From Acidobacteriota bacterium (lineage in GTDB: Bacteria > Acidobacteriota > Terriglobia > Bryobacterales > Bryobacteraceae): DNA of 48,996 bases. The notes under the pieces are model-generated. The model saw nothing but the letters and a program-made list of their open reading frames with translations. It was not told the origin of the DNA and ran no database searches. A program made the translations under genes and the position numbers. Below, in pieces: positions 24,721-34,123 of the stretch (position 1 is the first letter of the stretch; every line of letters begins with the position of its first letter). The stretch is taken from assembly GCA_025354885.1 (NCBI GenBank), contig JANXLY010000366.1, positions 1 to 48,996 of the forward strand. Reading direction: 5' to 3'.

Positions 24721-25791
24721 TTAGTCTGAGCCGTAGTTTATCTCAAGCTTGCGAACATGGATAGAGGCAAAAGCAAGTACGACTGCCGCCACTGCGAAGA
24801 TCCCCAGGACCGCGAGGGGCCCTGGTATGGGAGCTGCAGTGGTGACAAGGATCTTTAGCGGTTCGGGAATGTCGCTATTGATCGGAGCAACAACGGGGCA
24901 TAGGGCCTGTAGATAGTAGATGATGCTGAACTTCTTGATAATCGTGGGAAGAAACCAGTTGATGCCCTCCCAGAAGAGGATGACTGCTGCGGGAATCAGC
25001 GGGTTGCGCATGATAATTCCGGCCGCGAGGAAGATGCTGCCATAGCCAACGCAAGCGAGTGCGGCAACGCCGAGGTAGCTGAAAATATGGCCCCAGCCTG
25101 AGCCGTTGAGATAATCAGTAACTTCTTTGGCGGGATGGGCGCTGAGCATAAGAAAGATTTGGAGTGCGGTACTGGAGCAAAAAATGGCAGTAGTCGCAAG
25201 AAGGCCAGCGAGGTACTTGCCAACCATGAGGACTTCACGCCGGACCGGAGCCAACAGGTAGTAGTGGAGGCTCTGATCGAGCATCTCGCCGCGGAATAAA
25301 TTCATAAAAATTCCGACGCACCCGAAAAAGATTGCGAGGCGAAGAAAAAAATACTGGAAGACGCCGGCATAGGCGATCAAATTTTCACTGAGTTGCGCTT
25401 CGCTGCGGCGGCGTTTATCGGTGAGTGCGCCATCGCGGAACACGAGTTCCCAGTTGGCCGTGGAATCGCTGTAGCGGATAAATTCGCGATTGCGTCCGCG
25501 GCTAAAGCGGCTGTAAGGAATTTTGGCGTCGAGGAGAATCGCAGCGGCATCGTTTGCTGGAATGCCAACCTTGATTGCCGCCGATGCTGCGGCAGCATTG
25601 GGGGCCGAGATGGCGATGCGCTCGAAGTCGGCGCGCTGATTTTTGACCCGGATGGCATTGATGCCAAACAGTAGAGCCGGCAGGAAGGCAAGGGCATAAA
25701 CCCAGATGCCGCGCTTAGAGAAAAGAGTCTTCTTCCATTCGAGCGAGACGATAGCGATAATCTGTTTTTTCCAGAGGGAGAATCCGGTCAT
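24721..25791 (-). CDS. ABC-2 type transporter permease
   Basis: A 356-residue permease with six membrane segments: one near the N-terminus ([16 protein letters not shown]), a soluble insert of about 100 residues between helix 1 and helix 2, then a cluster from about 150 to 350. It is the ABC-2 (export) type, with [20 protein letters not shown] as the typical cytoplasmic loop. It overlaps the ATPase gene by 4 bases, so the two form one transporter. The substrate is not predictable; such pairs export lipids, glycans or drugs, or serve gliding-type machines. Confidence 0.82.
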   Translation of the reverse strand: MTGFSLWKKQIIAIVSLEWKKTLFSKRGIWVYALAFLPALLFGINAIRVKNQRADFERIAISAPNAAAASAAIKVGIPANDAAAILLDAKIPYSRFSRGRNREFIRYSDSTANWELVFRDGALTDKRRRSEAQLSENLIAYAGVFQYFFLRLAIFFGCVGIFMNLFRGEMLDQSLHYYLLAPVRREVLMVGKYLAGLLATTAIFCSSTALQIFLMLSAHPAKEVTDYLNGSGWGHIFSYLGVAALACVGYGSIFLAAGIIMRNPLIPAAVILFWEGINWFLPTIIKKFSIIYYLQALCPVVAPINSDIPEPLKILVTTAAPIPGPLAVLGIFAVAAVVLAFASIHVRKLEINYGSD

Positions 25792-26732
25792 TTGTTGCCT
25801 CCTTCGTCGCCGATCAGGTACTCGTAGAGAGAGTTGACATCCCCGTCGGCGGGGGCGATCGTTTCGATATTGATGCCATCGAGGACGAGGCGATTGAGCA
25901 GTTTGTGGAACTGGCTGGCGTTGGTGGTTTTGACTAGGATGCCTTGAAAGTCCGGATGGATGCGCGCTTCGACGACGTGATCGAACTGGAAGATCTTGGA
26001 AGCCATTTCCGAGGGCTTGTCACAGCGAATGACGATCTCGTGGGGGCGGTCGGAAATTTCTTCTCGTACCCCACGGATGGCACCTTCAGCGACGACATAG
26101 CCATTGGCGAGGAGGATTACTTGATCAGAAATCATATCGACTTCGTGGAGCACGTGACTCGAGACGATGACATGGGCACCTCGTTCGGCTTGCTCGCGAA
26201 ATAGAGCGATGGTTTCTGAGCGAACGAGCGGATCAAGGCCGTTCAACGGTTCGTCTAGAACAAGAACTTGCGGCTCGTGGGCGATGGATTGAGCGAGACG
26301 AATGCGTTGGCGCATTCCCTTCGAATAAGCAGCAACTTTACGCTTGGCGGCATCGACGAGGTTGACCTTTTCGATGGCACGCCAGGCGCGGGTCTCCGCT
26401 TCTTTGTCGCTCAGGCCCTGGAGCATGAGTGAAGCATAGACGAACTGAAAGCCGGTGTAGCCGCGCGGGAATGAGTCGAATTGAGTGCAATAGCCAAGGA
26501 TGCGGAATAGCTGTTCCGGGTTGTCGGGCGCGATACCGCGAATGGAAATTGCACCACGAGTGGGGCGGACGAGACCAGTCATGAGGTTCATGAGCGTGGT
26601 CTTGCCACTTCCATTTGGACCGACGAGACTCGTGATCCCAGGGGGGATCGTGAGATTGACGCGATTGACGCCGAGTACTTCTCCATAGAAGCGCGAGACA
26701 TTTTCGAAAGTGATTTGCTCGTTGGAAGACAT
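25788..26732 (-). CDS. ABC transporter ATP-binding protein (module 2)
   Basis: A 314-residue ABC ATPase. Walker A is GPNGSGKTT (38-46), the signature is the variant YSKGMRQR instead of LSGGQ, Walker B is [13 protein letters not shown], and SSHVLHEV supplies the switch His. A C-terminal extension of about 80 residues (from about 235) is typical of DrrA/CcmA-like export ATPases. The start is ATG at 26732, with AAAGGAG upstream, overlapping the preceding permease stop by one base (TGATG). It works with the permease at 24721-25791, and possibly the one at 26732-27592. Confidence 0.9.
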   Translation of the reverse strand: MSSNEQITFENVSRFYGEVLGVNRVNLTIPPGITSLVGPNGSGKTTLMNLMTGLVRPTRGAISIRGIAPDNPEQLFRILGYCTQFDSFPRGYTGFQFVYASLMLQGLSDKEAETRAWRAIEKVNLVDAAKRKVAAYSKGMRQRIRLAQSIAHEPQVLVLDEPLNGLDPLVRSETIALFREQAERGAHVIVSSHVLHEVDMISDQVILLANGYVVAEGAIRGVREEISDRPHEIVIRCDKPSEMASKIFQFDHVVEARIHPDFQGILVKTTNASQFHKLLNRLVLDGINIETIAPADGDVNSLYEYLIGDEGGNK

Positions 26733-27592
26733 CAGCGAACGATCTCCTTTGGGCGGATTTTTCGTTCGAGCATGAGAAGGCAAACGACGCAGACGGCGAC
26801 AAAGCCGATCCAGGCTTCGAAGGGTTCAAGGCCCGTTGAAGCTTCAATGCCCAACTGGTCGGACCAGATCGTGTACATGATGCGCGAAATGTCGATGATG
26901 GAGCCGTATTCAGTACGGAGGATGGAGTTGATGATGGTGGCGAGGCCCGCGCCGATGCCAAAGACGCCAAGAATCAGCGCACCGGCGACGACTTTCCATT
27001 TGACCCAGGCAGAGAGAGCGACCGAGAGCAGCGAGAGGATCAAAATCCACGCGAGATGGCCGAGGAGAATTGCGCGAAGGATGAACCAGTGAGCAGACGC
27101 CCAATCCCTACCGGCTTGCGAGACTTGAAGCAGGAACAGAAGGACTCCGGGGATCCAGGTGATGATCGAAAGCAGTATGAGCAGCACGGAGATCTTGCCG
27201 ATGACATATTCGGTGCGCGAGAAGGGGCGGGCGAAGTAAGTGGGCAAGGCGTTGTTGGCGAGATCTGGAGCGATGAGGCTGGGGCCGATGAGAGCGGTGA
27301 GGATGTAGGCAAGGCCTCCCTGGAAGTTCATGAACACGCGAAAGAAGCCGGCGTCGATCTTCAGAAATTCGGGAATGGGTACGCCCATGCTGGCGAAGAC
27401 ACTGAGGTTGTTGACCAGATAAATGTAGCCGGCACAGCCTAGCGGAAAGAAGAAACAGGCGACCAGAAAGCCAGTAAGGAAGCGGCTCTGAAAGAGCCTC
27501 TCATAGGAATAGCGTGGAAGCACCAGAAAACGAGTACGAGGCGGAGTGAGCGGCCCCGTGTAGGTTGTATAAGTGCGTTTGTAGACGGCCAT
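26732..27592 (-). CDS. ABC transporter permease (module 1)
   Basis: A 286-residue membrane protein with six predicted helices. The N-terminus is [20 protein letters not shown], followed by a first helix and the loop [21 protein letters not shown] characteristic of ABC-2 permeases with an early amphipathic helix. It follows the ATPase gene at 27593-28507 without any spacer, so these two form the first of two ABC modules in tandem. The two permeases share layout but little visible sequence, so this is not a recent duplication. Confidence 0.82.
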   Translation of the reverse strand: MAVYKRTYTTYTGPLTPPRTRFLVLPRYSYERLFQSRFLTGFLVACFFFPLGCAGYIYLVNNLSVFASMGVPIPEFLKIDAGFFRVFMNFQGGLAYILTALIGPSLIAPDLANNALPTYFARPFSRTEYVIGKISVLLILLSIITWIPGVLLFLLQVSQAGRDWASAHWFILRAILLGHLAWILILSLLSVALSAWVKWKVVAGALILGVFGIGAGLATIINSILRTEYGSIIDISRIMYTIWSDQLGIEASTGLEPFEAWIGFVAVCVVCLLMLERKIRPKEIVR

Positions 27593-28507
27593 TTATTGAT
27601 TCATTGCCTTCAGGAAAATGTCTTCCAAAGTATCTTTACGATAATTGAGGCGTCGGAGTTCGAGATCCTTTTCACTGGCGACACGGAAGAGCTCGCGAAA
27701 GCTGAACTCTGGGGGAAGCACCATCTTCCAGCGGCCTTTGCCGGCAGTCGCGCAAGTAGCTCCGAGCGATTCCATTGCTGCCGCAAAGCCTTCGTCGTCG
27801 CCGACGGTTTCGAGTTCGACAAAACGTTTGTTGGCGCTGCGTTCTGCCTCGAGATCAGCGTAGTGAACGATGGCTCCGTTCTTGAGGATGATGACTTCTT
27901 CGCAAGTGTCTTCGACGTCTCGCAACAGGTGAGAGCAGAGGACGACGCGCATGCCGGCGTTGTCGCGCATTTCGCGGATCATCTTGAGCATACGGCGGCG
28001 GGCTGGCGGATCGAGGCCATTGGTCGGCTCGTCGAGGATAACGAGTTTGGGGCCGTGAACGATGGCCTGAGCAAGTTTTGCGAGCTGCTTCATGCCCAGC
28101 GAGTAAGTGCCGAGTTTGCGGTAGCGGGCCTCGCCGAGGCCGACGTAGAAGAGGCACTCGTGAGCACGCTCGAGAGCGGTTTCGGGAGGAAGGCCAGAGA
28201 GTTCTCCCATCATTCGAATGAATGTGACAGCGTTCATATCGGCAATGAAGGAATCATTTTCAGGCATGTATCCGATGAGGGAGCGAACGATGCGCGTCTC
28301 TTTATGGACATCGTGGCCAAAGACTTGCGCCGTCCCGGAGGACGGCGCGTAAAAGCCGAGAAGAGTATTGATCAGCGTCGATTTCCCGGCGCCGTTGGGC
28401 CCCAGCAGACCAATCGTTCTGCCTTTGAGTTCGACGTCGAGCTTGTTGAGAATCAGGCGCGAGCCGAGATGAACGGAAAGATTGGTGAGCTGGATGACTG
28501 TACTCAT
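27593..28507 (-). CDS. ABC transporter ATP-binding protein (module 1)
   Basis: A 304-residue ABC ATPase: Walker [10 protein letters not shown] (36-44), signature YSLGMKQLA, Walker [14 protein letters not shown], switch His in [10 protein letters not shown], and a C-terminal extension (about 215-304) ending in [11 protein letters not shown], the usual end of drug/lipid export ATPases. ATG at 28507 was chosen because it begins [14 protein letters not shown]; the open frame upstream overlaps the FecR-type gene and has no family resemblance. It starts 10 bases after that gene, in the same transcript. Confidence 0.9.
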   Translation of the reverse strand: MSTVIQLTNLSVHLGSRLILNKLDVELKGRTIGLLGPNGAGKSTLINTLLGFYAPSSGTAQVFGHDVHKETRIVRSLIGYMPENDSFIADMNAVTFIRMMGELSGLPPETALERAHECLFYVGLGEARYRKLGTYSLGMKQLAKLAQAIVHGPKLVILDEPTNGLDPPARRRMLKMIREMRDNAGMRVVLCSHLLRDVEDTCEEVIILKNGAIVHYADLEAERSANKRFVELETVGDDEGFAAAMESLGATCATAGKGRWKMVLPPEFSFRELFRVASEKDLELRRLNYRKDTLEDIFLKAMNQ

Positions 28508-28517
28508 GGGAGAGCTG

Positions 28518-31091
28518 CTATTGCACCTTTGGTTTTTGGATGCCTGAGCCTGAGCCGAGGGCGCTGGCGAGAATCTGAGGCAGAATCGGAACACCCTTGC
28601 CAGCGGCGAGAAGGCTATCGAGGCCGAAGCCGAAGAAGCCGCTTGAGGAGGCGACGGTAATGCTGTCCGGGCCGGCGTAGGCAGTGATGAGAACGGGGCC
28701 GCTATTGGCAGTGAAGGTGTCGATCGCCTGTTTCTGAGCATCAGGTAGATTCAACGAATTCTTCATCGCGGCGGCGACGCTTTCGAGGCTGGAACCGATG
28801 TTGAAGTAGAGAACCCCAGAGGCGTTAACTTGAGCATCTGACGGGAGCAGTTCGCGGAAGCGCTGGCTGCGCGGCAGGCTGAGCATGGTGTTGCGAGTCT
28901 GCAAGGCCTTGAGGAGTGTGTCGCGGCTTGCGGCGGCGACCATATACCCACCGCTGTATGTGAAGTTGATCTCGATAGGCATGGCCGAGTGTTTGAGTGT
29001 ATACCAGGTGCGGCCGTTGCTGGCTTGCTCCGAGAAGCTCAGCGTGCCCATGTTTGAGCCGACGGCACGCTTGTTCGCCGCGTCGGCGACGCGGCGCAGG
29101 GTTGAGGTGAGACGGGCAGCGTCGTAGACTTCTGTCGCGAAGACATAGGTGGGCACAGGGAGGATCGGGCCGTCGACTGCGAGTGTGATTTCTCCACCAA
29201 GGGGACCGGCGAGATCGTCAAGAACATTGATGCCAATTTCTTTTTCGATCTGGCTGACGGGGCTGCTAGCGCCTCCCAAGACGGTGAAGAATTCTTCGGC
29301 CATCTGGCGGGCGTTCTTGGTTACGGCGCTCAAAGCGAAGCTTGCTTCGGGCGAAATGTAATCGAGTGAAGGCATGGGAGCCGGTGCGGCGAGCCAACTG
29401 GCGAGCCCGGTGCGGGGAGCGCTGAAGCTGACGGATGCTCTCATGTCAGCGCGGCCTGCGATATCGCGGCGCTCAACCATGAGGTGCCGAACGTTGTTGA
29501 TTCCGGTGAGGCTGATGTGGCTCTTGTCTTGCATTCCGCTCTTCCTTGAAACGGATTGCGCGAAGATTTGTTCCAAATCAACTGCAAGAATCCAACCAGC
29601 GCCCTTTGCATAGGACTGTTTGACGGTTGCTGCGAGCGATGTTGACTCAAAGCCTCCGTTTGCAGTAGCTTCGATCGAAGCGCGAGTACGGACAAGTGCA
29701 GTCTTATCGCCAGCGACGAAAAATCGGTCGGAGAAGAAGATGTGATCGGACGTCTTTTCGGCTGCGGAGAATTCGCGGAGCTGAGCCTCGAGGGTAGTGC
29801 GGGCGGAGCTGCCTTTGACTTCAGCGATAAGGATAGGAGAACCGAGACCATGGGTGGCATCGAGAGACGCGGCAATGACGATTTCGTCACCGATCTGGCT
29901 TCCTGCTGAGCGCAGCTTTTCTGCCAGATCCCGGGCCTCTGAGACCTGCTTGGTATTCCACCATTCCTGCAGGACAGGGCTCTGCTTCAGGCGGTCTTCA
30001 AAGATTCGCGTGGCGTCAGCGACAGTGCCGCTAATGTTGGGGATGGCGACATAAACAACAGTGTCTGAGGGCAGATACTGCGTGAGCTTTGAAGAGGAAC
30101 GAAGCGACGGCAGGGGCAGCGCTTCGATTTGCTTTGAAATCTGGCTCAGTTCGCCCAGCATCGCCATGTATCGGGCAGAATCTTTGGACCAGGCGATCTG
30201 TTCAGGAACGGTAGTGCGCTTCAGATTGGCGATAGACCCGGTGCTCTGGCCGGGGAGCAGGTCTTCCGATTTTCCGCCCTGATCTACGATGACGCGACCT
30301 TCAACCACAGCGACTTGCGTACCGCGCAGACCAGCGGCAACCGAGAAGATGGTGCCCTTCACGCTGACAGTACTTTCGCGGGTTGCCACTTTGAGAGTGC
30401 CGCGCTTTTGTTTGGCGGCCTGGACCAAAATGTTACCGCGATCCAGGCGGATGGTAGAGCCAGTGTAAGCGGCTGAGATGCTAAGCTCGGCGCGTTCATT
30501 CATTTCGATGAGAGACCCGTCGGGAAGGCGCACAATGGCGGATGAGCCTTTGGCGGTGCGGATCGCCTGGGCCTCAGGGATGGACTCGCCTGGCTTAATG
30601 GATTCGAGGCCGGCGGCAGAAACCTTGAAGATTTCACCGGAAACGCTGGCGATTTCGGCACGTGGGCCGGAAGGAGCCATGAAGCGGTCGATCGAGTCGA
30701 GTGCGAAGTAGCCTGTAGTGATCAGGACGCCGGCGGCAACAGCCCAAGGGACGAAGGAGCGAGTAGTAGACTGGCGCGCACGCGCCGGAGCCATCTCGCG
30801 GACGTTGCCACGCAGTCGTTCGAGCTCGCGGCGGTAATTGGGATTCGAGGCGAGGTGGTCGTCGACAAGCATTCGCTGCGCTTCAGTGAGTTCATTTCGG
30901 AGGTAGGGCTGCAGCATGGTGCTGAAGTCAGCCTCGGTGCGGATGCGGTCGGGAATGCCGACGGCTGGTTCTGTTTTGAGCGAGGAAAGCACACGGGCGA
31001 TCGAAGAGCGGGCCTGATCCGAACTGGGCTCAGATTGCTTCATCGCGCGGATGGCATCATCGAGATTGATTTCATTATTCTTTGGGTTCAT
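28518..31091 (-). CDS. Anti-sigma-like FecR-domain protein with DUF3352-like periplasmic part
   Basis: An 857-residue one-helix membrane protein. Residues about 50-100 ([20 protein letters not shown]) resemble the cytoplasmic anti-sigma domain but lack the zinc ligands. The membrane helix is about 113-131. The FecR domain follows at about 145-285 ([10 protein letters not shown] to [10 protein letters not shown]). From about 335 ([15 protein letters not shown]) to the end it resembles DUF3352 periplasmic proteins. It follows an ECF sigma gene by 27 bases, so it probably senses an envelope condition and holds that sigma factor. Fusion of FecR to this large sensor part is unusual. Binding to the sigma factor is inferred from context. 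Confidence 0.75.
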   Translation of the reverse strand: MNPKNNEINLDDAIRAMKQSEPSSDQARSSIARVLSSLKTEPAVGIPDRIRTEADFSTMLQPYLRNELTEAQRMLVDDHLASNPNYRRELERLRGNVREMAPARARQSTTRSFVPWAVAAGVLITTGYFALDSIDRFMAPSGPRAEIASVSGEIFKVSAAGLESIKPGESIPEAQAIRTAKGSSAIVRLPDGSLIEMNERAELSISAAYTGSTIRLDRGNILVQAAKQKRGTLKVATRESTVSVKGTIFSVAAGLRGTQVAVVEGRVIVDQGGKSEDLLPGQSTGSIANLKRTTVPEQIAWSKDSARYMAMLGELSQISKQIEALPLPSLRSSSKLTQYLPSDTVVYVAIPNISGTVADATRIFEDRLKQSPVLQEWWNTKQVSEARDLAEKLRSAGSQIGDEIVIAASLDATHGLGSPILIAEVKGSSARTTLEAQLREFSAAEKTSDHIFFSDRFFVAGDKTALVRTRASIEATANGGFESTSLAATVKQSYAKGAGWILAVDLEQIFAQSVSRKSGMQDKSHISLTGINNVRHLMVERRDIAGRADMRASVSFSAPRTGLASWLAAPAPMPSLDYISPEASFALSAVTKNARQMAEEFFTVLGGASSPVSQIEKEIGINVLDDLAGPLGGEITLAVDGPILPVPTYVFATEVYDAARLTSTLRRVADAANKRAVGSNMGTLSFSEQASNGRTWYTLKHSAMPIEINFTYSGGYMVAAASRDTLLKALQTRNTMLSLPRSQRFRELLPSDAQVNASGVLYFNIGSSLESVAAAMKNSLNLPDAQKQAIDTFTANSGPVLITAYAGPDSITVASSSGFFGFGLDSLLAAGKGVPILPQILASALGSGSGIQKPKVQ

Positions 31092-31118
31092 TACGATTTC
31101 ACCTTGGGTTGATATTTT

Positions 31119-31655
31119 TTACAGCGCGAGAGAGCCGGATTCGAGACGAATTTCATTTTGCAGTTTTTGCCTGGCGCGGAAGAGAGTGACGGCGACCATG
31201 GTTTGCGAAAGATCGAGAAGTTGCGCGATTTCTTTGTTGCCGTAGCCCTCGATGTAGCGGAGAAGAAAGATCTCGGCCCATCTGGGGTCGATACGGGACA
31301 GGGCGTCGCGGAGGCGGGTATGGAGTTCCTGGGTGGCAGACGTGGAGGGTTCGTGGAGAAGATCCTCGACGGAACTGAGCTTTGTTTTGCGGGAGCGGAT
31401 CAGGTCGAGCGAGGCGTTGACGGCGGCGCGACGGAGGTATGGCTCTGTTTTTTCGACAGCGCCAAGCGACAAGTCGCGGCGAAGAAAACGCAAAAACACG
31501 GTTTGGAGTACGTCTTCGGCGTCTTCGGCATTGCCGAGGATGCGAAAGGCAGAGCGGTAAACGGATTCGCTCGAGTCGCGATAGACGCGTTCAAAGTCGG
31601 CTCTGATCATAGGAACATGATCTAACTGATTGACGGATTGTGCCAGGCTAAGCAT
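31119..31655 (-). CDS. ECF-type RNA polymerase sigma factor
   Basis: A 178-residue sigma-70 family protein with region 2 at about 20-85 (YRSAFRILGNAEDAEDVLQT) and region 4 at about 115-165 (RWAEIFLLRYIEGYGNKEIA, then the HTH). It probably directs transcription of the following operon, which starts 27 bases later with its likely anti-sigma factor. An internal ATG at 31610 (MIRADFERVY) gives a standard ECF N-terminus and is an alternative start; neither has a strong ribosome-binding site, although AAGGA lies about 13 bases before the outer ATG. It is divergent from the TPR lipoprotein gene. Confidence 0.85.
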   Translation of the reverse strand: MLSLAQSVNQLDHVPMIRADFERVYRDSSESVYRSAFRILGNAEDAEDVLQTVFLRFLRRDLSLGAVEKTEPYLRRAAVNASLDLIRSRKTKLSSVEDLLHEPSTSATQELHTRLRDALSRIDPRWAEIFLLRYIEGYGNKEIAQLLDLSQTMVAVTLFRARQKLQNEIRLESGSLAL

Positions 31656-31719
31656 TTCGAAGTTTTGGTTCCTTCGCTAAAGAGGACGACGCGAAAGCGA
31701 AAATATTACAGGAGTGGGA

Positions 31720-31732
31720 TCGAACAGTTCGA
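31720..31732. promoter_or_regulatory. Palindrome upstream of the TPR lipoprotein gene
   Basis: TCGAAC-A-GTTCGA is a perfect 6-bp-arm palindrome lying 8 bases before the predicted -35 of the lipoprotein promoter and 65 bases from the divergent sigma-factor start. It could be a repressor or activator site for either gene. The spacer is too short for a Gram-positive-type LexA box. Confidence 0.35.
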
Positions 31733-31740
31733 AAGTTGGA

Positions 31741-31768
31741 TTGAGGCCAGCAGAGGGCACGGTATGAT
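31741..31768 (+). promoter_or_regulatory. Predicted promoter of the TPR lipoprotein gene
   Basis: TTGAGG at 31741-31746 and TATGAT at 31763-31768 are 16 bases apart. They match four and five of six consensus positions. The predicted transcript start is near 31775, about 24 bases before the ATG. Confidence 0.5.
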
Positions 31769-31798
31769 GTTAGGGAATCCAAATAGGTGCAAACCGCG

Positions 31799-34114
31799 AT
31801 GAACACTTTTAAAATTGCAGCCCTCTTCTTGCTTGCCTTGGCCTTTGCCGGGTGTGACAGCGATCCAAAGGTTGCCCGCCAGAAATATCTCGAAACAGGG
31901 AACCGTTACTTCAAGAACGGAAAGTACCGGGAAGCGGTGATTTTCTACCGGAGAGCGTTGCAGAAGGATGCGCGCTTTGCCGAAGCCTACTATCAGTTGG
32001 GCAATGCGGAGATGAAGAGCGGCAAGCCGATCGATGCGATGCGGGCCTATCAGCGTTGTGTGGAACTCGACCAGAATAATACGGATGCCGCTACGAAACT
32101 TGCTGAAATTTACCTGGCGGCTTACTCACGTAGCGAAGCGAAGCCGAAGAATCTGTTGAAAGAAATCGAGATCATTTCAAAGAAGTTGCTCGATAAGAAT
32201 CCAAAGAGTTTTGACGGCTTGCGTTTGCAGGGATTCCTGCGGTTGGCGGACAACGATTTGAAAGGTGCGCTCGAGAGTTTGCAGACAGCAGATAAGGTCA
32301 AGCCTTACCAGAAAGAACTTACCACTGTACTGTTTCAAGTCCTGATGCAGAGCGGGAAGAACGAGGAAGCAATCGAGTACATCAACAAGGCGATTGCAAC
32401 GGATAAAGAGAATGCGTCGAACTACGACGTTCTTTATGCCGAATTCGCGAAAAAAGAAATGATTCCGCAGGCCGAAGACGTGTTGAAGCGGAAGATTGCG
32501 GCTTTGCCCAAGCAGCCTATTTTGAAGGCACAACTGGCAGCCCATTATTTTGCCGCCAAACAGTTTGACAAGATGCAGGTGACACTCGACGAGATTCTGG
32601 CGCTTGGAAAAGACAGCAAGCTCATCGAGCAGCCGCGGATGCTGGTTGGAGATTTCTATTTCAAAATTCGCGATTTCGAACGGGCTCTGAAGCAGTTTGA
32701 AGAAGGCGCGAAAGAGCAGCTTCCGAAGAAGCACGATTACCAGCGGCGTGTGGTTGAAACCTACGTCTACATGAACAAGAAGACGGATGCGGTTCGATTG
32801 CTCGAGGAGATTCTGAAGGAAGATCCAAAGGACAATGACGCAACTGCGATGCGTGCGAGTTTGCTCTTGCAAAGCGGTTCTAAGGATCAGGTGGACACAG
32901 CAGTTGCCGATTTGCAATCTGCGGTTTCGCGGGCACCGCAAAACCACGTGATGCGAATGAATTTGGGCAAGGCGTTTCTTGCACGAGGAGATGGGGATCA
33001 GGCGAGGGTTCAATTGCAGGAAGCGTTGAAGATTCGACCTGACTTTCAGATTGCAAAGATCATGCTGGCGCAGATCTTCTTGCAGAAGCAGGAATTCGGC
33101 AAAGCGCTCGAGTATGCCAACCAGGTGCTTGCTTATGATCCAAACGAAGTCAGAGGCCGGTTGCTGCGGGCGACGGCATTGTACGGAAGCCGCGACATGA
33201 ATGGTGCAAAGAAGGATCTGGAACTGATCCTGGCGCGCTACCCGAATATGGGGGATGCGCTCTACATGACGGCCCGTATTCAACTGGATACCAACGAAAA
33301 AGAGAAGGCGCAGGCGACCTTCGACAAGATGATGAGGGTGAATCCGAGTGACACGCGCGGGTTGCTGGGCTCGGTTGAAACCTTCCTGCAGGTTGGCAAA
33401 GGTGAGCTTGCATTAAAGACCATCGAAGCGGAGTTGGCGAAAGCACCGGAGCGAAATGATATCCGGAATGCACTGGCAAACACGGCGGTCCGCGTCGGAA
33501 ACTATGAGCGGGCTTTGCCGGAGTTTTTGAAGTTGCTCGCTGCCACTCCGAAAGACGCATCCGTAGTGGTGCGACTGGCAGAAGTTTACAAACGCATGGG
33601 TGATGATGCGAATGCAATCAAGTACTTCAAGCAGGCCGGAATCCTTTTGCCAAACGACCCACTGGCGCCACTGAATCTGGCGATGATCTACGACCGGATG
33701 GGCAAACCGCTCGAATCGAAGCCGATTTACGAGCAGATTGTAAAGCTGGATCCGGGCAATGTGCTGGCCCTGAATAACCTGGCGATGATCATGGCGGATC
33801 AGGGGACAGACTTGGACATGGCGCTTACCTATGCGGAGCGCGCCAAGCAGAAGCTGCCCACGAATGTAGATATTTCCGATACCCTCGGGCTGATCTACAT
33901 CAAGAAGAATCTCTCGGATCAGGCGATCAATATCTTCACTGACATTGTGAAGAAGGATCCGAACAAGTACATTTACCACTACCATCTTGCAATGGCTTAT
34001 TACCAGAAGGGTGACAAACCGAACGCGAAGAAGGCAGCACAAAACGCACTCACGAAGACGCCGCCCAAGCCGGATGAACAACGAATTCGTGAATTGCTCG
34101 GCAAGTGCGGATAA
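31799..34114 (+). CDS. TPR-repeat lipoprotein
   Basis: A 771-residue lipoprotein: signal sequence with lipobox LAFAGC, so Cys19 is the lipidated residue. From about residue 25 to the end it consists of tetratricopeptide repeats, starting ARQKYLETGNRYFKNGKYRE; the canonical units with Ala-Tyr and Pro at the turns can be followed throughout. It resembles the PEP-CTERM-associated TPR lipoprotein PrsT, and the CAAX-type protease two genes downstream belongs to a group also seen with that system, but no PEP-CTERM protein is in this window. ATG at 31799 was preferred over GTG at 31787 because it puts the signal peptide at the N-terminus. The downstream gene begins 10 bases later. Confidence 0.88.
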   Translation: MNTFKIAALFLLALAFAGCDSDPKVARQKYLETGNRYFKNGKYREAVIFYRRALQKDARFAEAYYQLGNAEMKSGKPIDAMRAYQRCVELDQNNTDAATKLAEIYLAAYSRSEAKPKNLLKEIEIISKKLLDKNPKSFDGLRLQGFLRLADNDLKGALESLQTADKVKPYQKELTTVLFQVLMQSGKNEEAIEYINKAIATDKENASNYDVLYAEFAKKEMIPQAEDVLKRKIAALPKQPILKAQLAAHYFAAKQFDKMQVTLDEILALGKDSKLIEQPRMLVGDFYFKIRDFERALKQFEEGAKEQLPKKHDYQRRVVETYVYMNKKTDAVRLLEEILKEDPKDNDATAMRASLLLQSGSKDQVDTAVADLQSAVSRAPQNHVMRMNLGKAFLARGDGDQARVQLQEALKIRPDFQIAKIMLAQIFLQKQEFGKALEYANQVLAYDPNEVRGRLLRATALYGSRDMNGAKKDLELILARYPNMGDALYMTARIQLDTNEKEKAQATFDKMMRVNPSDTRGLLGSVETFLQVGKGELALKTIEAELAKAPERNDIRNALANTAVRVGNYERALPEFLKLLAATPKDASVVVRLAEVYKRMGDDANAIKYFKQAGILLPNDPLAPLNLAMIYDRMGKPLESKPIYEQIVKLDPGNVLALNNLAMIMADQGTDLDMALTYAERAKQKLPTNVDISDTLGLIYIKKNLSDQAINIFTDIVKKDPNKYIYHYHLAMAYYQKGDKPNAKKAAQNALTKTPPKPDEQRIRELLGKCG

Positions 34115-34123
34115 GCTGGTTGG

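Noticed and set aside
24721-28507. Tandem duplication of one ABC module
   Set aside because: The two ATPases and two permeases share family motifs only, and the permeases differ in layout (one has a long soluble insert).
31720-31732. LexA box of the GAAC-N4-GTTC type
   Set aside because: The spacer between GAAC and GTTC is one base rather than four.
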